From NCBI GenBank assembly GCA_033852075.1, contig JAWSVC010000022.1, positions 62,001 through 126,000 on the forward strand: DNA of 64,000 nucleotides, in the 5' to 3' direction. Below are positions 18,262 through 26,950 of this stretch, one piece after another. The stretch comes from QZLE01 sp033852075. Its GTDB lineage: Bacteria > Pseudomonadota > Gammaproteobacteria > QZLD01. Under the pieces are notes generated by a model. It did no database searches and was not told where the DNA came from. It was given only the letters and a program-made list of their open reading frames with translations. Every line of letters starts with the position of its first letter. Position 1 is the stretch's first letter. The position numbers were made by a program, and so were the translations under genes.

Positions 18262-21108
18262 TTAACTTCTACCAAACGTTGATCTGGAGTAAAATAACAA
18301 ACCAACACCAAGAATAAATACCCATGAAGGCTCTGGCACTTCATTACTATTTGGCGCTGGTATTAAATCATTTAAGACGGTTAATCTCAGCGCAGTGTCA
18401 TTCCAAATTGACAGTTCATAATCAAAAGGCCGATCAACACCAAAAACGTTAAGCACCACATTATCCAAATTTATATACACAGATTCAGCAACTATTAAGT
18501 TAAAGTAATCGCCAGCAAAGAAAGTGTCGTACCCTGAGAAAGCGAATGTAAATATTGCAAAATCATCAATTGTGGCCTTACCGGAAACAGTTATTCCATC
18601 ATTATTAAAACCTTCACCGTACATACTCTGATAGAAAAAATCACCAGATGATGAAAGTGAAAAATCACCAGAAATGGTTAAATTTTCCTCCGAGCTAGTT
18701 GCAAATATTTGGCTAGATACAGATACGTCTCCGTAGATATTACCTGAACCACGCAAAACCCCTCCGTTATTGAAATATGCATTAGTTTCAAGCTCTCCAT
18801 TTACTGTAACCTGACCACCACTTTGTATAAAATTCTTATCTTTTATTATTTTTGCGTTTTCATGCACTATTACAGTACCTTTAGTAGACAAGTCTCCTTC
18901 AAAGTGTAGCGTGCCAGACTGAACCTCAACAGCTCCTGTATTATTAAACGTTACGCCACTTTCAATTACAGTTTCACCATCGCCTGCTGATTTTACAAAA
19001 GTGCCCTCGTTATTAAACTCACCAGTCCCCTTATCAGCTTTTTTGCTAGTGCAAGTTTTTGGATACCATGTTGTACCACACCCATTTGATTGTTCAGTGT
19101 ATGTGCCTCTAACAATGTCACCATCACCCTTGATTTCATAAATAGCATCGTTACTATTAACAACTACTGATTTTGACTCAACATGGTTATTTATATGTTT
19201 ATAGCTATCAAAGGCTAAATCTGAATTTCCATGCTGAGTAATGGTTCCTTCATTTGTGAGTATGCCTGTATATCTAATTGCTTTATTGCCTTGACCTGTT
19301 AGCTCAAATTTATCTGATCTATTTACGAAACCTTCCCCTGTGATATCACCTGATTTCCAGGCCATATCACTGTTGTTTATCATTTCCCCATTTCCACCAA
19401 CAGCACCACCAGCTAATTCAACTGTATTATTAAAATCGATAGATATATTTGCATCTTTATCAGCTAATAAATTTCCTGTTATAACTACTTCCCTAATATC
19501 TCCTTTTAGCGATGTATTTGTTCCTGAACTACCCTTTATACCATTTATAATTAGCTTACCTTCACCTGCAAAATCTGCTGACCCATTTACACCAGCTCCT
19601 ACTTCTATTTGAGAGTTTGAACCAACAAAATAACTGGTATTATAGTCATTGCCGCGAATAACTCCCGATGTGTTATCTGCATAGATATAAGTATTATTAT
19701 CTCTGTTACCACCTAATAAATTTAATACTGTGTTTTCATTTGATATGTACTGCCCATATGTACCATTAGCTAAATTAATTGATAGCGTACCTGACTGAAC
19801 TTCAACAGTTCCTGTGTTATTAAATGTTATGCCTGCCTCGACTATGCTTTCGCCATCCCCCTCTGATTTAACAAACATACCTCTATTATTAAACTCACCA
19901 GTCCCCTNNNNNNNNNNNNNNNNNNNNNNNNNNNNNNNNNNNNNNNNNNNNNNNNNAAAGGCTAAATCTGAATTTCCAACTTGCGTTATGGCTGCATTAT
20001 TCAGTAAATTTGCCTCGCTACTAATAGTTGTGGCCAATTCTCCTTTAATAGAAAAATGATTATGATTTGCAAGAATACCTTTACCAGATATAACGCCACC
20101 TTCTGAGTTTATTGCTGTATTACTGAAGGTAAAACCATTACTTTGTATTTTTCCATGGTCATCTAGCTTAATGGTTCCGCTACCTCTAAGAGTACTATCA
20201 GAATGTAATATTAATGCACCACTATTAGTTATTAATATTTGTCCGGAATTATGAGCATACGCATCGGTAGTTAGATTTAACTTTCCACCATCAACCAATA
20301 TACTGGCTTTTCGTTCATTCTCTAACCCTGTAGTAACAGTAAAGTTATTATTTATATTGGCTATTCCAAGATCAAAATTGTTGAATCGGCTAGCAGTCCC
20401 CTGAAGATTATTAATAGTCCCTTTATTAGTCAAAGTATCCTTTACTACCATACCAGCGTTACCTGATAATGTAGCTTCATTTTCGACTTTCAAGAACTGC
20501 AAAACTGCGGCCTGATTCATATTAACATCAGCACCACTTTCAATGCTTGCATCAAATCTAAACCCTGCATTCACAATAAAACTAACATCCAATAAATTAA
20601 CCGCATCACCTGAGGTAGATGAATTAATTTTTATATCTGGTCCAATATCTATTGGATAACTAAATTCTGTTGGTCCAGTATTTTCAAGAGCATCCGGTAT
20701 TTTTATAAGCCCTTTAATAGCGCCAACATAATCTCCAGTTTTGAAATCTACAACAGGTTCTACGAATGCTCCTACTGTATTTAGCAAATAGGTTGGATTA
20801 TTCCAGGCAGTAATATTTGTCCAATCAGTTGGTTCACCACCAACGGTATATTTTTCTCGCAATCCGATGTCTATCACAGGAGAAATACTAATACCCAAAT
20901 CTAGGTTAGATACAGGTCCACCATTAGTTAAACCAATTAATTTACCGTCATCATCGAATTTTGGAGTTAAGTTTAGTACAACAGTCCCTGTTAACTTTGT
21001 TTCTGCTGTCCCAACCCCTTCAGATATCTGAGGATCATCAAAGGCGCATACGAAACTTGAAGCTAAAAATAATGACGCAGCACCAATAGCTTTAGCAAAT
21101 AAATTCAT
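18262..21108 (-). CDS. PEP-CTERM-anchored secreted surface protein with internal repeats
   Basis: A large exported protein (about 948 codons including the gap). Signal peptide MNLFAKAIGAASLFLASSFVCA; start at 21108 because GGAG lies six bases upstream, while the longer frame begins with a TTG. The body is a low-complexity, Asn/Gly-rich beta-helix-like passenger with many short strands of the type GTFVKSxGDGExVxESGxTFNNTG, present twice. The C-terminus is VPEPSWVFILGVGLLFYSRS, a PEP-CTERM signal recognised by exosortase (not in this window), which usually sends proteins to the extracellular matrix or surface. A 49-base N run at 19908-19956 interrupts the first repeat. It is divergent from the XRE-LuxR regulator, its probable controller. 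Confidence 0.85.
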   Translation of the reverse strand: MNLFAKAIGAASLFLASSFVCAFDDPQISEGVGTAETKLTGTVVLNLTPKFDDDGKLIGLTNGGPVSNLDLGISISPVIDIGLREKYTVGGEPTDWTNITAWNNPTYLLNTVGAFVEPVVDFKTGDYVGAIKGLIKIPDALENTGPTEFSYPIDIGPDIKINSSTSGDAVNLLDVSFIVNAGFRFDASIESGADVNMNQAAVLQFLKVENEATLSGNAGMVVKDTLTNKGTINNLQGTASRFNNFDLGIANINNNFTVTTGLENERKASILVDGGKLNLTTDAYAHNSGQILITNSGALILHSDSTLRGSGTIKLDDHGKIQSNGFTFSNTAINSEGGVISGKGILANHNHFSIKGELATTISSEANLLNNAAITQVGNSDLAFXXXXXXXXXXXXXXXXXGTGEFNNRGMFVKSEGDGESIVEAGITFNNTGTVEVQSGTLSINLANGTYGQYISNENTVLNLLGGNRDNNTYIYADNTSGVIRGNDYNTSYFVGSNSQIEVGAGVNGSADFAGEGKLIINGIKGSSGTNTSLKGDIREVVITGNLLADKDANISIDFNNTVELAGGAVGGNGEMINNSDMAWKSGDITGEGFVNRSDKFELTGQGNKAIRYTGILTNEGTITQHGNSDLAFDSYKHINNHVESKSVVVNSNDAIYEIKGDGDIVRGTYTEQSNGCGTTWYPKTCTSKKADKGTGEFNNEGTFVKSAGDGETVIESGVTFNNTGAVEVQSGTLHFEGDLSTKGTVIVHENAKIIKDKNFIQSGGQVTVNGELETNAYFNNGGVLRGSGNIYGDVSVSSQIFATSSEENLTISGDFSLSSSGDFFYQSMYGEGFNNDGITVSGKATIDDFAIFTFAFSGYDTFFAGDYFNLIVAESVYINLDNVVLNVFGVDRPFDYELSIWNDTALRLTVLNDLIPAPNSNEVPEPSWVFILGVGLLFYSRSTFGRS
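18911..19250 (-). repeat. Intragenic repeat, C-terminal copy
   Basis: Encodes the second copy of a module running SDLAF ... GTGEFNNEGTFVKSAGDGET ... NNTGAVEVQSGTL. Here the 60 residues between SDLAF and GTGEFNN are complete, including a Cys-containing loop (GCGTTWYPKTCTSKK). Confidence 0.7.
19787..20000 (-). repeat. Intragenic repeat, N-terminal copy (interrupted by the gap)
   Basis: Encodes the same module as 18911-19250 (SDLAF, then GTGEFNNRGMFVKSEGDGES and NNTGTVEVQSGTL). The 60-residue middle seen in the other copy is replaced by the N run. Confidence 0.7.
19908..19956. other. Assembly gap (49 N)
   Basis: Forty-nine N bases. In the intact repeat copy the matching interval (19032-19209) is 178 bp. 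The difference, 129 bp, is 43 codons, so both lengths keep frame. The true missing sequence is probably near 178 bp and was lost because the two repeats are alike. Confidence 0.9.
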
Positions 21109-21307
21109 GCCTAACTCCAAAATAACAAGAAAAATAAAATATTATAAATATTACCACCACTAACAACCACTTTCAATTAGCAAAAATACCAACAATTGAC
21201 TGCTTTTTGGATCTCTTAAAGATACTTTTAATTTTTAAAACCGGTAACTTTGTATATAATCATAGCGTTACGGAAACACTCTAATTTACTTATATGCAAT
21301 TTATTAA
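21109..21307. promoter_or_regulatory. Divergent control region of PEP-CTERM gene and XRE-LuxR regulator
   Basis: The AT-rich interval between two divergent genes. On the plus strand a TATAAT at 21255-21260 is a good -10 for the regulator. It is centred between inverted half-sites GTAAC (21244-21248) and GTTAC (21267-21271), a possible operator. No strong Shine-Dalgarno precedes the regulator ATG. Confidence 0.4.
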
Positions 21308-22324
21308 ATGACTGAATTAATACCTAGAAATCACCTAACAAAGATAAGAAAAGGTTTGGGATGCAAAGTACCGAGCCTTGCAAAAAAGCTTGGTGTTCAA
21401 AAAGCTGCAATTTACAAATGGGAAAGAAGCGAAACTATTCCGCCTCTTGATAAAGTAATTCAATTATCCGAAATTTACGGCATTACCATAGATCAGCTTG
21501 TTGGACGAAATAAACCTAATTATGATAGTTCAAATGCAAAGCTAACAGATGAGTGGATATTTGAGGATATACTTTTGGCTCAATCCAAACCACAACTTGA
21601 GGAAAAAGTAGAAAAAATCATTAAAAAGTTCAGGCTAAAGTACTTTTTCTTCAAGCAAATGCTTAGAAGTGATGTTTCAATGAAGCCAACCGTCAATATT
21701 GCAACCAACTTACCTAAATACTGGATTAGACACTACATAGATAAAAAATACGCAGCTGTTGACCCTACCTGGGATTATTCTTTAAGCAATAACAAACCAA
21801 TTCATAGTGATGAGCTTTTCAAAATCGACTCAATTAAAAGCAATAACGATTCTATGATATTTTTATCTGATTTAAAGGATAAAGTTTGTCCCGCTTATTA
21901 TACAATCCCCATCCATGATAAAAAATATATTAGTACTTTGATAGTATCAATAGGTAGAAAACATTTTTCAGATAGAAGCGCTTTAGATAGTTCTTTAAAT
22001 GATATGGTTAAGCTAGGCAAATATCTCAACATCAAAATGCAGCAATTAACAGAAAGACAAGATGATATTGAATTATCTAAAAAAGAAGTAGAGGTAATTA
22101 GGCTTGTTGCTATTGGTAAAAAAACAGATGAAATTGCTAAGCATCTTGAAATAAACGATAACACGGTTCGTAATAGAATAAAAAGAGCCAAGAAAAAAAC
22201 TGGCGCCATGACAAATGAACACCTAATAATGCTTGCAATTACAAATAGACTAATACCCTATAACTTTGGTATGATGAAAATTAATCCAGAAAACACAGAA
22301 AACAAATGGGCCAAGCGTATTTAA
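21308..22324 (+). CDS. LuxR-type regulator with an added N-terminal Cro/cI HTH (XRE + autoinducer-binding-like + GerE)
   Basis: A 338-residue protein of unusual architecture. Residues about 8-65 form a Cro/cI HTH (LGVQKAAIYKWERSETIPPLDKVIQLSEIYGITIDQLVG). Residues about 95-240 match the LuxR autoinducer-binding domain: W139, Y143, D152 and P153 occur with exactly the spacing of TraR W57, Y61, D70 and P71; the later Trp (W85 in TraR) and Gly (G113) are not kept. Residues about 255-320 are a GerE/LuxR HTH (LSKKEVEVIRLVAIGKKTDEIAKHLEINDNTVRNRIK). Two DNA-binding domains flank one possible acyl-homoserine-lactone pocket. No luxI-like gene is visible nearby, so it would be a solo receptor. It probably controls the divergent PEP-CTERM gene. 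Confidence 0.85.
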   Translation: MTELIPRNHLTKIRKGLGCKVPSLAKKLGVQKAAIYKWERSETIPPLDKVIQLSEIYGITIDQLVGRNKPNYDSSNAKLTDEWIFEDILLAQSKPQLEEKVEKIIKKFRLKYFFFKQMLRSDVSMKPTVNIATNLPKYWIRHYIDKKYAAVDPTWDYSLSNNKPIHSDELFKIDSIKSNNDSMIFLSDLKDKVCPAYYTIPIHDKKYISTLIVSIGRKHFSDRSALDSSLNDMVKLGKYLNIKMQQLTERQDDIELSKKEVEVIRLVAIGKKTDEIAKHLEINDNTVRNRIKRAKKKTGAMTNEHLIMLAITNRLIPYNFGMMKINPENTENKWAKRI

Positions 22325-22530
22325 TAAATCCCAAAGTCTTAAAATAGCTATGCGCCTCTGCATGTGTTTGAAGAAATAATTGAAAGCTGCCATCCTCTGT
22401 ATCGAGGTCTGCAATTGCTATAAAGCCTTCGCTATTGAGCTCCGTTAGCATATTCCCAAATGATAACAAGCACACTGTTAAGTAGAGCCTGCTCAAAAAA
22501 CTACAAGACAACCTATTTGCCTTTTGCGCA

Positions 22531-22926
22531 TTAGCATTCATTAACTAGCGTTGTTTCTCTAAACCAATCTAACTTTGATAAAGCTGAAATAATCGATTCA
22601 ATAATCTTGATGGATGCTATTTTTTCAGACGAAAAAATACGTTTTAGCAAAGCTATCAGGTTCATCACCAGAAATATGCTGTTAATCCATGCTTGTGAGG
22701 TATCTGCACGCCTGGCCTGAATATACCTTAATCCGTAACCGCTTTTTGCCTGACCAAATTTACCTTCAATAGGAATGCGTTGACGGTAATCTTCGCGACG
22801 CTGTGCTTTTTCCTGGGCTAGCTGTTCCCGATTGGCTGTGATTTGAAACCGAATGTAAAGAGCTGATATTACGTTTTTGTGTCTGGAATATGATGCTTTT
22901 ATTAATGTTGCGCTATACGCACCAAT
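22531..22926 (-). pseudogene. IS5-family transposase, C-terminal remnant
   Basis: A minus-strand open stretch of about 131 codons without a start. The part from about 22840 down reads YRQRIPIEGKFGQAKSGYGL, then RRADTSQAWINSIFLVMNLIALL, which is the conserved C-terminal end of IS5-type DDE transposases, including the catalytic Glu in IEGKFG. The N-terminal two thirds with the Asp residues are gone, and no terminal inverted repeats were found. It is a dead insertion between the regulator and tRNA-Ala. Confidence 0.75.
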
Positions 22927-23016
22927 TTAAGTTTAAAAGGCCTAAAACAACGTAGTTAATGCTTGAATATTTGTCACCCATTTGCCACCCAATTCCCCCA
23001 TAAAAACACGGAATCT

Positions 23017-23156
23017 TGACCCCATTTAACACACTGTATTTTAAACAATTATTTTTTGGCTTAGATGGGGTCAGTGAAATCCGCGGCTGGAGAAAAACGG
23101 AGGATATTGGAGAAAATGGAGAATATTTGGGCAAAAACGTGCTTTTTGATGGGGTC
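23017..23156. repeat. Inverted and direct copies of an ATGGGGTC motif
   Basis: TGACCCCAT at 23017-23025 is the exact inverse of ATGGGGTCA at 23065-23073, and ATGGGGTC recurs at 23149-23156. This spacing and sequence recall decayed REP-like units linked to RAYT transposases (one is encoded at 16566-17645). No gene is supported from 22927 to the tRNA. Confidence 0.4.
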
Positions 23157-23247
23157 TAGAAAAACAACTAAATCTCGCGAAACCGCTCCACACAAGGCGT
23201 TCCGAGTAGAGTGCATTTTAACTGGAGAAAAGTTGGGTAAATTAGAT

Positions 23248-23323
23248 TGGTGGAGCCTAGCGGGATCGAACCGCTGACCTCAACACTGCCAGTGTTGCGC
23301 TCTCCCAGCTGAGCTAAGGCCCC
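23248..23323 (-). tRNA. tRNA-Ala (anticodon GGC)
   Basis: A complete 76-nt cloverleaf on the minus strand with encoded CCA. The acceptor stem pairs GGGGCCT with AGGCTCC (one G-U), the D arm is TTAGCTCAGCTGGGAGAGC, the anticodon stem is CAACA/TGTTG with loop CTGGCAG, and the T arm contains GGTTCGATCC. It lies 60 bp downstream of gltX. Confidence 0.97.
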
Positions 23324-23383
23324 ACGTATGTAGAAGAGATGGTGATTATAGTTACCATCCCTTCTAAGGTCAACAGAGAACTG

Positions 23384-24796
23384 CTACTGGTTTTCCATTC
23401 TCTGTTTTACAAACTCAATCGCCCTTTCAACCCTGGCTATGGTTTTTTCTTTTCCAAGCATTTCCAAAGTAATATCAATTGATGGCGATGCCCCACTTCC
23501 AGCAACTGCTACACGAAGCGGCTGCCCTACTTTGCCCATACCAACTTCAAGTTTGGCGCATACATCCTCTACCATTTTATGCAGGTTTTCTGCTGTCCAA
23601 TCAGTGATTGCTTCGCAGGCTTTATTTACTTCTTGAAGTGGCTCAAGTGCAACACCGCGCAGCGCTTTTTTAGCGGCCTTTTCGTCGTATTCATCAAAGT
23701 CTTGGTAGAAGAATGTACTAGCTGCTGCCATCTCTTTTAGTGTTTTGGCTCGCTCACAGTGACTCTCTACTATCTTGGCCAAAGCAGGGCCTGTTGAGGT
23801 ATCAATTCCTGCCTGTTCAAAGTGCCATTTAAGCTGTTCACCAACATATTCTGAATCCATCTCTTTCATGTACTCTTGGTTTAACCAATCAAGTTTGGAA
23901 ATGTTTAATGATGATGACGATTTGTTGATATCTTTAATATCGAATAAAGATTGCATCTCGTCCATGGTGAATACTTCTTGATCACCATGAGACCACCCTA
24001 GTCGAACCAGGTAATTAAGAACTGCTTCTGGCAAATACCCTTCATCGCGATAGAACATTACGCTGGCAGCACCAGTTCTTTTAGAAAGTTTTTTACCACC
24101 TTCATCCATTATCATAGGAACATGTGCGAAGATCGGAGTTTCTGCCCCAAGAGCTTTATACATATTAATTTGGCGCGGAGTGTTATTTAGATGGTCATCT
24201 CCGCGGATAACATGAGTAATGCCCATGTCCATATCATCAACAACAACGGTAAAGTTATAGGTTGGGGTTCCGTCTGCTCTGGCAATAATCAAATCATCAA
24301 GCTGAGAATTTGAATAGGTTACTGTACCCTGAACTGCATCATCAAATACCACATCCCCTTCTTTCGGGTTGCGGAATCTGATTACATACTCACCGTCTTG
24401 CTCTTCTTTTAAATCACGACAATGACCATCGTAGCCACGAAATGCAGATTTATTCTCTACCTGCTCTTCACGTAATTTTTCCAAACGCTCTTTGGTGCAA
24501 TAGCACTTATATGCCTTACCCTCATCAAGTAATTTTTGTACCAACTCTTTATAACGATCAAATCTTTTGGTTTGATAATATGGTCCTTCGTCATGATCCA
24601 ACCTTAACCACGACATACCATCAAGAATTGCCTGTACTGATTCATCTGTTGAACGCTCTCTGTCTGTATCTTCAATACGCAATACAAACTCTCCACCACA
24701 TTTTTTGGCATATAGCCATGAAAACAGAGCGGTTCTGGCTCCACCAATGTGAAGAAATCCAGTTGGACTTGGGGCAAATCTTGTTTTTACTTTCAT
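23384..24796 (-). CDS. gltX: Glutamyl-tRNA synthetase
   Basis: A 470-residue class I aminoacyl-tRNA synthetase of normal length that charges tRNA-Glu. The start MKVKTRFAPSPTGFLHIGGARTAL contains the HIGH-type motif (HIGG), and KKLSKRTGA is the KMSKS-type loop. GWSHGDQEVF and INKSSSSLNISKLDWLNQEY are also family features. The C-terminal helical anticodon-binding domain is complete. Encoded just upstream of tRNA-Ala, as in many gammaproteobacteria. Confidence 0.97.
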   Translation of the reverse strand: MKVKTRFAPSPTGFLHIGGARTALFSWLYAKKCGGEFVLRIEDTDRERSTDESVQAILDGMSWLRLDHDEGPYYQTKRFDRYKELVQKLLDEGKAYKCYCTKERLEKLREEQVENKSAFRGYDGHCRDLKEEQDGEYVIRFRNPKEGDVVFDDAVQGTVTYSNSQLDDLIIARADGTPTYNFTVVVDDMDMGITHVIRGDDHLNNTPRQINMYKALGAETPIFAHVPMIMDEGGKKLSKRTGAASVMFYRDEGYLPEAVLNYLVRLGWSHGDQEVFTMDEMQSLFDIKDINKSSSSLNISKLDWLNQEYMKEMDSEYVGEQLKWHFEQAGIDTSTGPALAKIVESHCERAKTLKEMAAASTFFYQDFDEYDEKAAKKALRGVALEPLQEVNKACEAITDWTAENLHKMVEDVCAKLEVGMGKVGQPLRVAVAGSGASPSIDITLEMLGKEKTIARVERAIEFVKQRMENQ

Positions 24797-24945
24797 AATA
24801 CGTTTCTTTTTACTGGGTTAGTTTTTAGTAAGGGAGTAATTATAATCTACAGTGGTTTCAGTTCCAGTGTTATTTCTGTTTATATTTCACGATATACTAT
24901 ACTTTGTGCAATGGATTTTAATCATATAAAAAATACGGAGATACC

Positions 24946-26109
24946 ATGACTTCATCTGATACTGAATTTAATGCCATTTGCGGAGCTGTCATACTTGAAC
25001 TTGACGATGCCACAGTTGATAAACTTGATATACCACCAAAAGCCCTTACTACAGAAAAAGCATCTACATTAGTTAATGCTATTGCCGCAAATATGAATGA
25101 AGTTCTGAGTACTTTACACAAATACGGAATTATTATTCCTGCTGCGTTATATGATCAAACCGAGGTTTTGACCCCAGATTTCACTCTGTTTAATTACTTA
25201 CAAGAGATTTATGTCAGGGCCCAGGAAAAAGATGGCTTTAGCCCAGCAATTATTGCTCTTGGCTCTGATGAAAATGGTTTTCCGATTAAGGAAATATCTC
25301 CTAAAAGACAACCGGGTTTTGGTCAAATACTTGTTATTCCTTTTGCCATTGTTGCTCCTAAAGAGCTAATAGATACACTTGATAAAGATATCGATTATAC
25401 ACTGCTGGAATCAGGAAATATTTCTGACGCCACTATAAAAATGATCTCTGAAGAATTTAATATAGGTATAAGTGGCGGTTTCTATGCAACACTGGCAAAT
25501 ATGTGCGCCTTTTTAAAAACACAATTAGAAAAAATTAATTGCGCCCCTCTTTGGGAATTATTTGAACAGATTTTCTTCTCTTCTGATGAACCATTACTTT
25601 TATCTACCGAATCTGGAAATCAATTTTATTATGATGGAGAGAAAGTCATCACTCCTTTCATGACATACCAAGATTGGCTTAATTTCAATGATAAAAAAGA
25701 AGATTCGCAAGGATATTTAAAATGGGTCTTAGCCCATCGACAATATACCATCGGTTTGCAATCACATTCTGTAGAAGTTATTCAAGTTTGGTTTGAAGAT
25801 TCTATAATTGGTGCTAATGAAGATACTATTTGCTCTTTTCTTTCCAATGCCACCCCTATCATGGAGCAATATATCCAAACAGATGGGATAACTGATTACT
25901 CCCTATCTAACGCTAAATCTCTAACTCTAATAGAACAATTTAATGAAAATATTGGTACCATTGCCTTTATATTAGAAGACCAAGATGGCGTAAAGGTCTG
26001 TGAATATTACCCCCTCTCAATTGACGGCATAGCTGAAGCAGAATCAGCCGCGAAACAAGCAGCTAAAAGCCATGATCTTAGCTTTAAAGAAAAACGTACG
26101 AACTTCTAA
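24946..26109 (+). CDS. Hypothetical cytoplasmic protein
   Basis: A 387-residue acidic, soluble protein with no signal peptide and no membrane segment. I do not recognise the family. It appears as alternating helices and strands with features such as GFGQILVIPFAIVAPKEL, NIGISGGFYATLANMCAFL and a Trp-rich DWLNFNDKKED ... LKWVLAHRQY. GGAG lies six bases before the ATG and a strong terminator follows, so it is a single-gene unit. It is divergent from gltX. Confidence 0.75.
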   Translation: MTSSDTEFNAICGAVILELDDATVDKLDIPPKALTTEKASTLVNAIAANMNEVLSTLHKYGIIIPAALYDQTEVLTPDFTLFNYLQEIYVRAQEKDGFSPAIIALGSDENGFPIKEISPKRQPGFGQILVIPFAIVAPKELIDTLDKDIDYTLLESGNISDATIKMISEEFNIGISGGFYATLANMCAFLKTQLEKINCAPLWELFEQIFFSSDEPLLLSTESGNQFYYDGEKVITPFMTYQDWLNFNDKKEDSQGYLKWVLAHRQYTIGLQSHSVEVIQVWFEDSIIGANEDTICSFLSNATPIMEQYIQTDGITDYSLSNAKSLTLIEQFNENIGTIAFILEDQDGVKVCEYYPLSIDGIAEAESAAKQAAKSHDLSFKEKRTNF

Positions 26110-26147
26110 TAAAACTGTTATTTACCTAAATACACTTCAAATAATCA

Positions 26148-26173
26148 AAAAGGCCGGTGCAAACCGGCCTTTT
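26148..26173. terminator. Bidirectional rho-independent terminator
   Basis: An 11-bp perfect stem AAAAGGCCGGT / ACCGGCCTTTT with a GCAA loop. The A-tract on one side and T-tract on the other let it serve the unknown gene from the left and the small gene from the right. Confidence 0.9.
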
Positions 26174-26203
26174 CAACATAGACTTATATTGAAAATCAAC
26201 TAA

Positions 26204-26407
26204 CTACTGCTGTATCTTTCTCAGCAAATCTTTTCGATGATCCAATAGCGTCGAATACACGTGTTTCATTGTATTAAAACGAGGATCCGATTCCTTACCA
26301 ATACTAGTAAGTTTTCGCTGAAAATATGCTATCTCTTTTAGCAAATTTATCTCAGTAATATCATTGCCTTCATCAATTTTTAAGGAGAATAACTCTTTTG
26401 CAAGCAT
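26204..26407 (-). CDS. Small helical protein, paralogue A
   Basis: A 67-residue charged protein, start at 26407 supported by GGAGG six bases upstream. The pattern LLKEIAYFQRKLTSIG .. D ... M ... LL ... LLRKI matches the neighbouring small protein at 26735-26947, so the two form a tandem paralogue pair. Predicted to be two helices. I do not recognise the family. It ends against the bidirectional terminator. Confidence 0.7.
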   Translation of the reverse strand: MLAKELFSLKIDEGNDITEINLLKEIAYFQRKLTSIGKESDPRFNTMKHVYSTLLDHRKDLLRKIQQ

Positions 26408-26734
26408 AACAAGCCTCCATGCATATGAGTTCACACAACACCCAATGTAGACCAGACTTCCTCCCATATTGAAGAGATGAATAATCTCTCAAACTCCATT
26501 GAAACGGTTAAGTCTCATATCTGACCATATCGTTAACAATATAATAGTCATAAAAATGTAAAAAAAAATACGATAATAGCGATTAAGATGTAGGTAAATC
26601 ACTACAATGCTGTGATGCAACATAAGCTAACAAAAATATCTTCTAGGAGGTAAAAACAACTAAGCGGTTGATTTAGCAAATATAATGCTGCACCACACAA
26701 AATGTAATGCAGATTATTAAATTAATTAATATTT
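26408..26734. other. Intergenic region between the small paralogues
   Basis: About 330 bp, AT-rich, with no supported gene. It should hold the promoter of paralogue A. I see no hairpin or repeat that stands out. Confidence 0.5.
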
Positions 26735-26947
26735 CTATGCAATAATTGATGAAATCTTGGATAATTGTTGTTTATTAGCAAAAATCAGCCCTTTGAACGC
26801 ATTAGCCATAGCATTTTTATAAAGATCATTACCTGGATAGCCAACTTGTTGCAGCCTATCTTCAAAAAATGCGATCTCTTCACATAACTTTGTTTTATCG
26901 ATAGTACAGATACTATCCCACACTTGATTTGAAACTTCATGTCTCAT
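26735..26947 (-). CDS. Small helical protein, paralogue B
   Basis: A 70-residue protein related to the product at 26204-26407: KLCEEIAFFEDRLQQVG .. ND .. K .. M ... L ... QLSKI lines up with that protein's KEIAYFQRKL block. Its start codon follows a GGTGGG Shine-Dalgarno that is part of a tandem 16-bp duplication. Function unknown; possibly a small regulator or adaptor. Confidence 0.65.
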   Translation of the reverse strand: MRHEVSNQVWDSICTIDKTKLCEEIAFFEDRLQQVGYPGNDLYKNAMANAFKGLIFANKQQLSKISSIIA

Positions 26948-26950
26948 AGT

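Noticed and set aside
18262..21108. Possible CRISPR or tandem repeat array in the PEP-CTERM gene
   Set aside because: The repeats are protein-level modules of hundreds of bases without equal spacers; they are coding.
22281..22541. A minus-strand frame of 86 codons overlapping the end of the regulator gene
   Set aside because: It runs into the regulator, lacks a Shine-Dalgarno, starts inside the transposase remnant in another frame, and the late phrase SYFKTLGFIKY is too weak to call an acetyltransferase.
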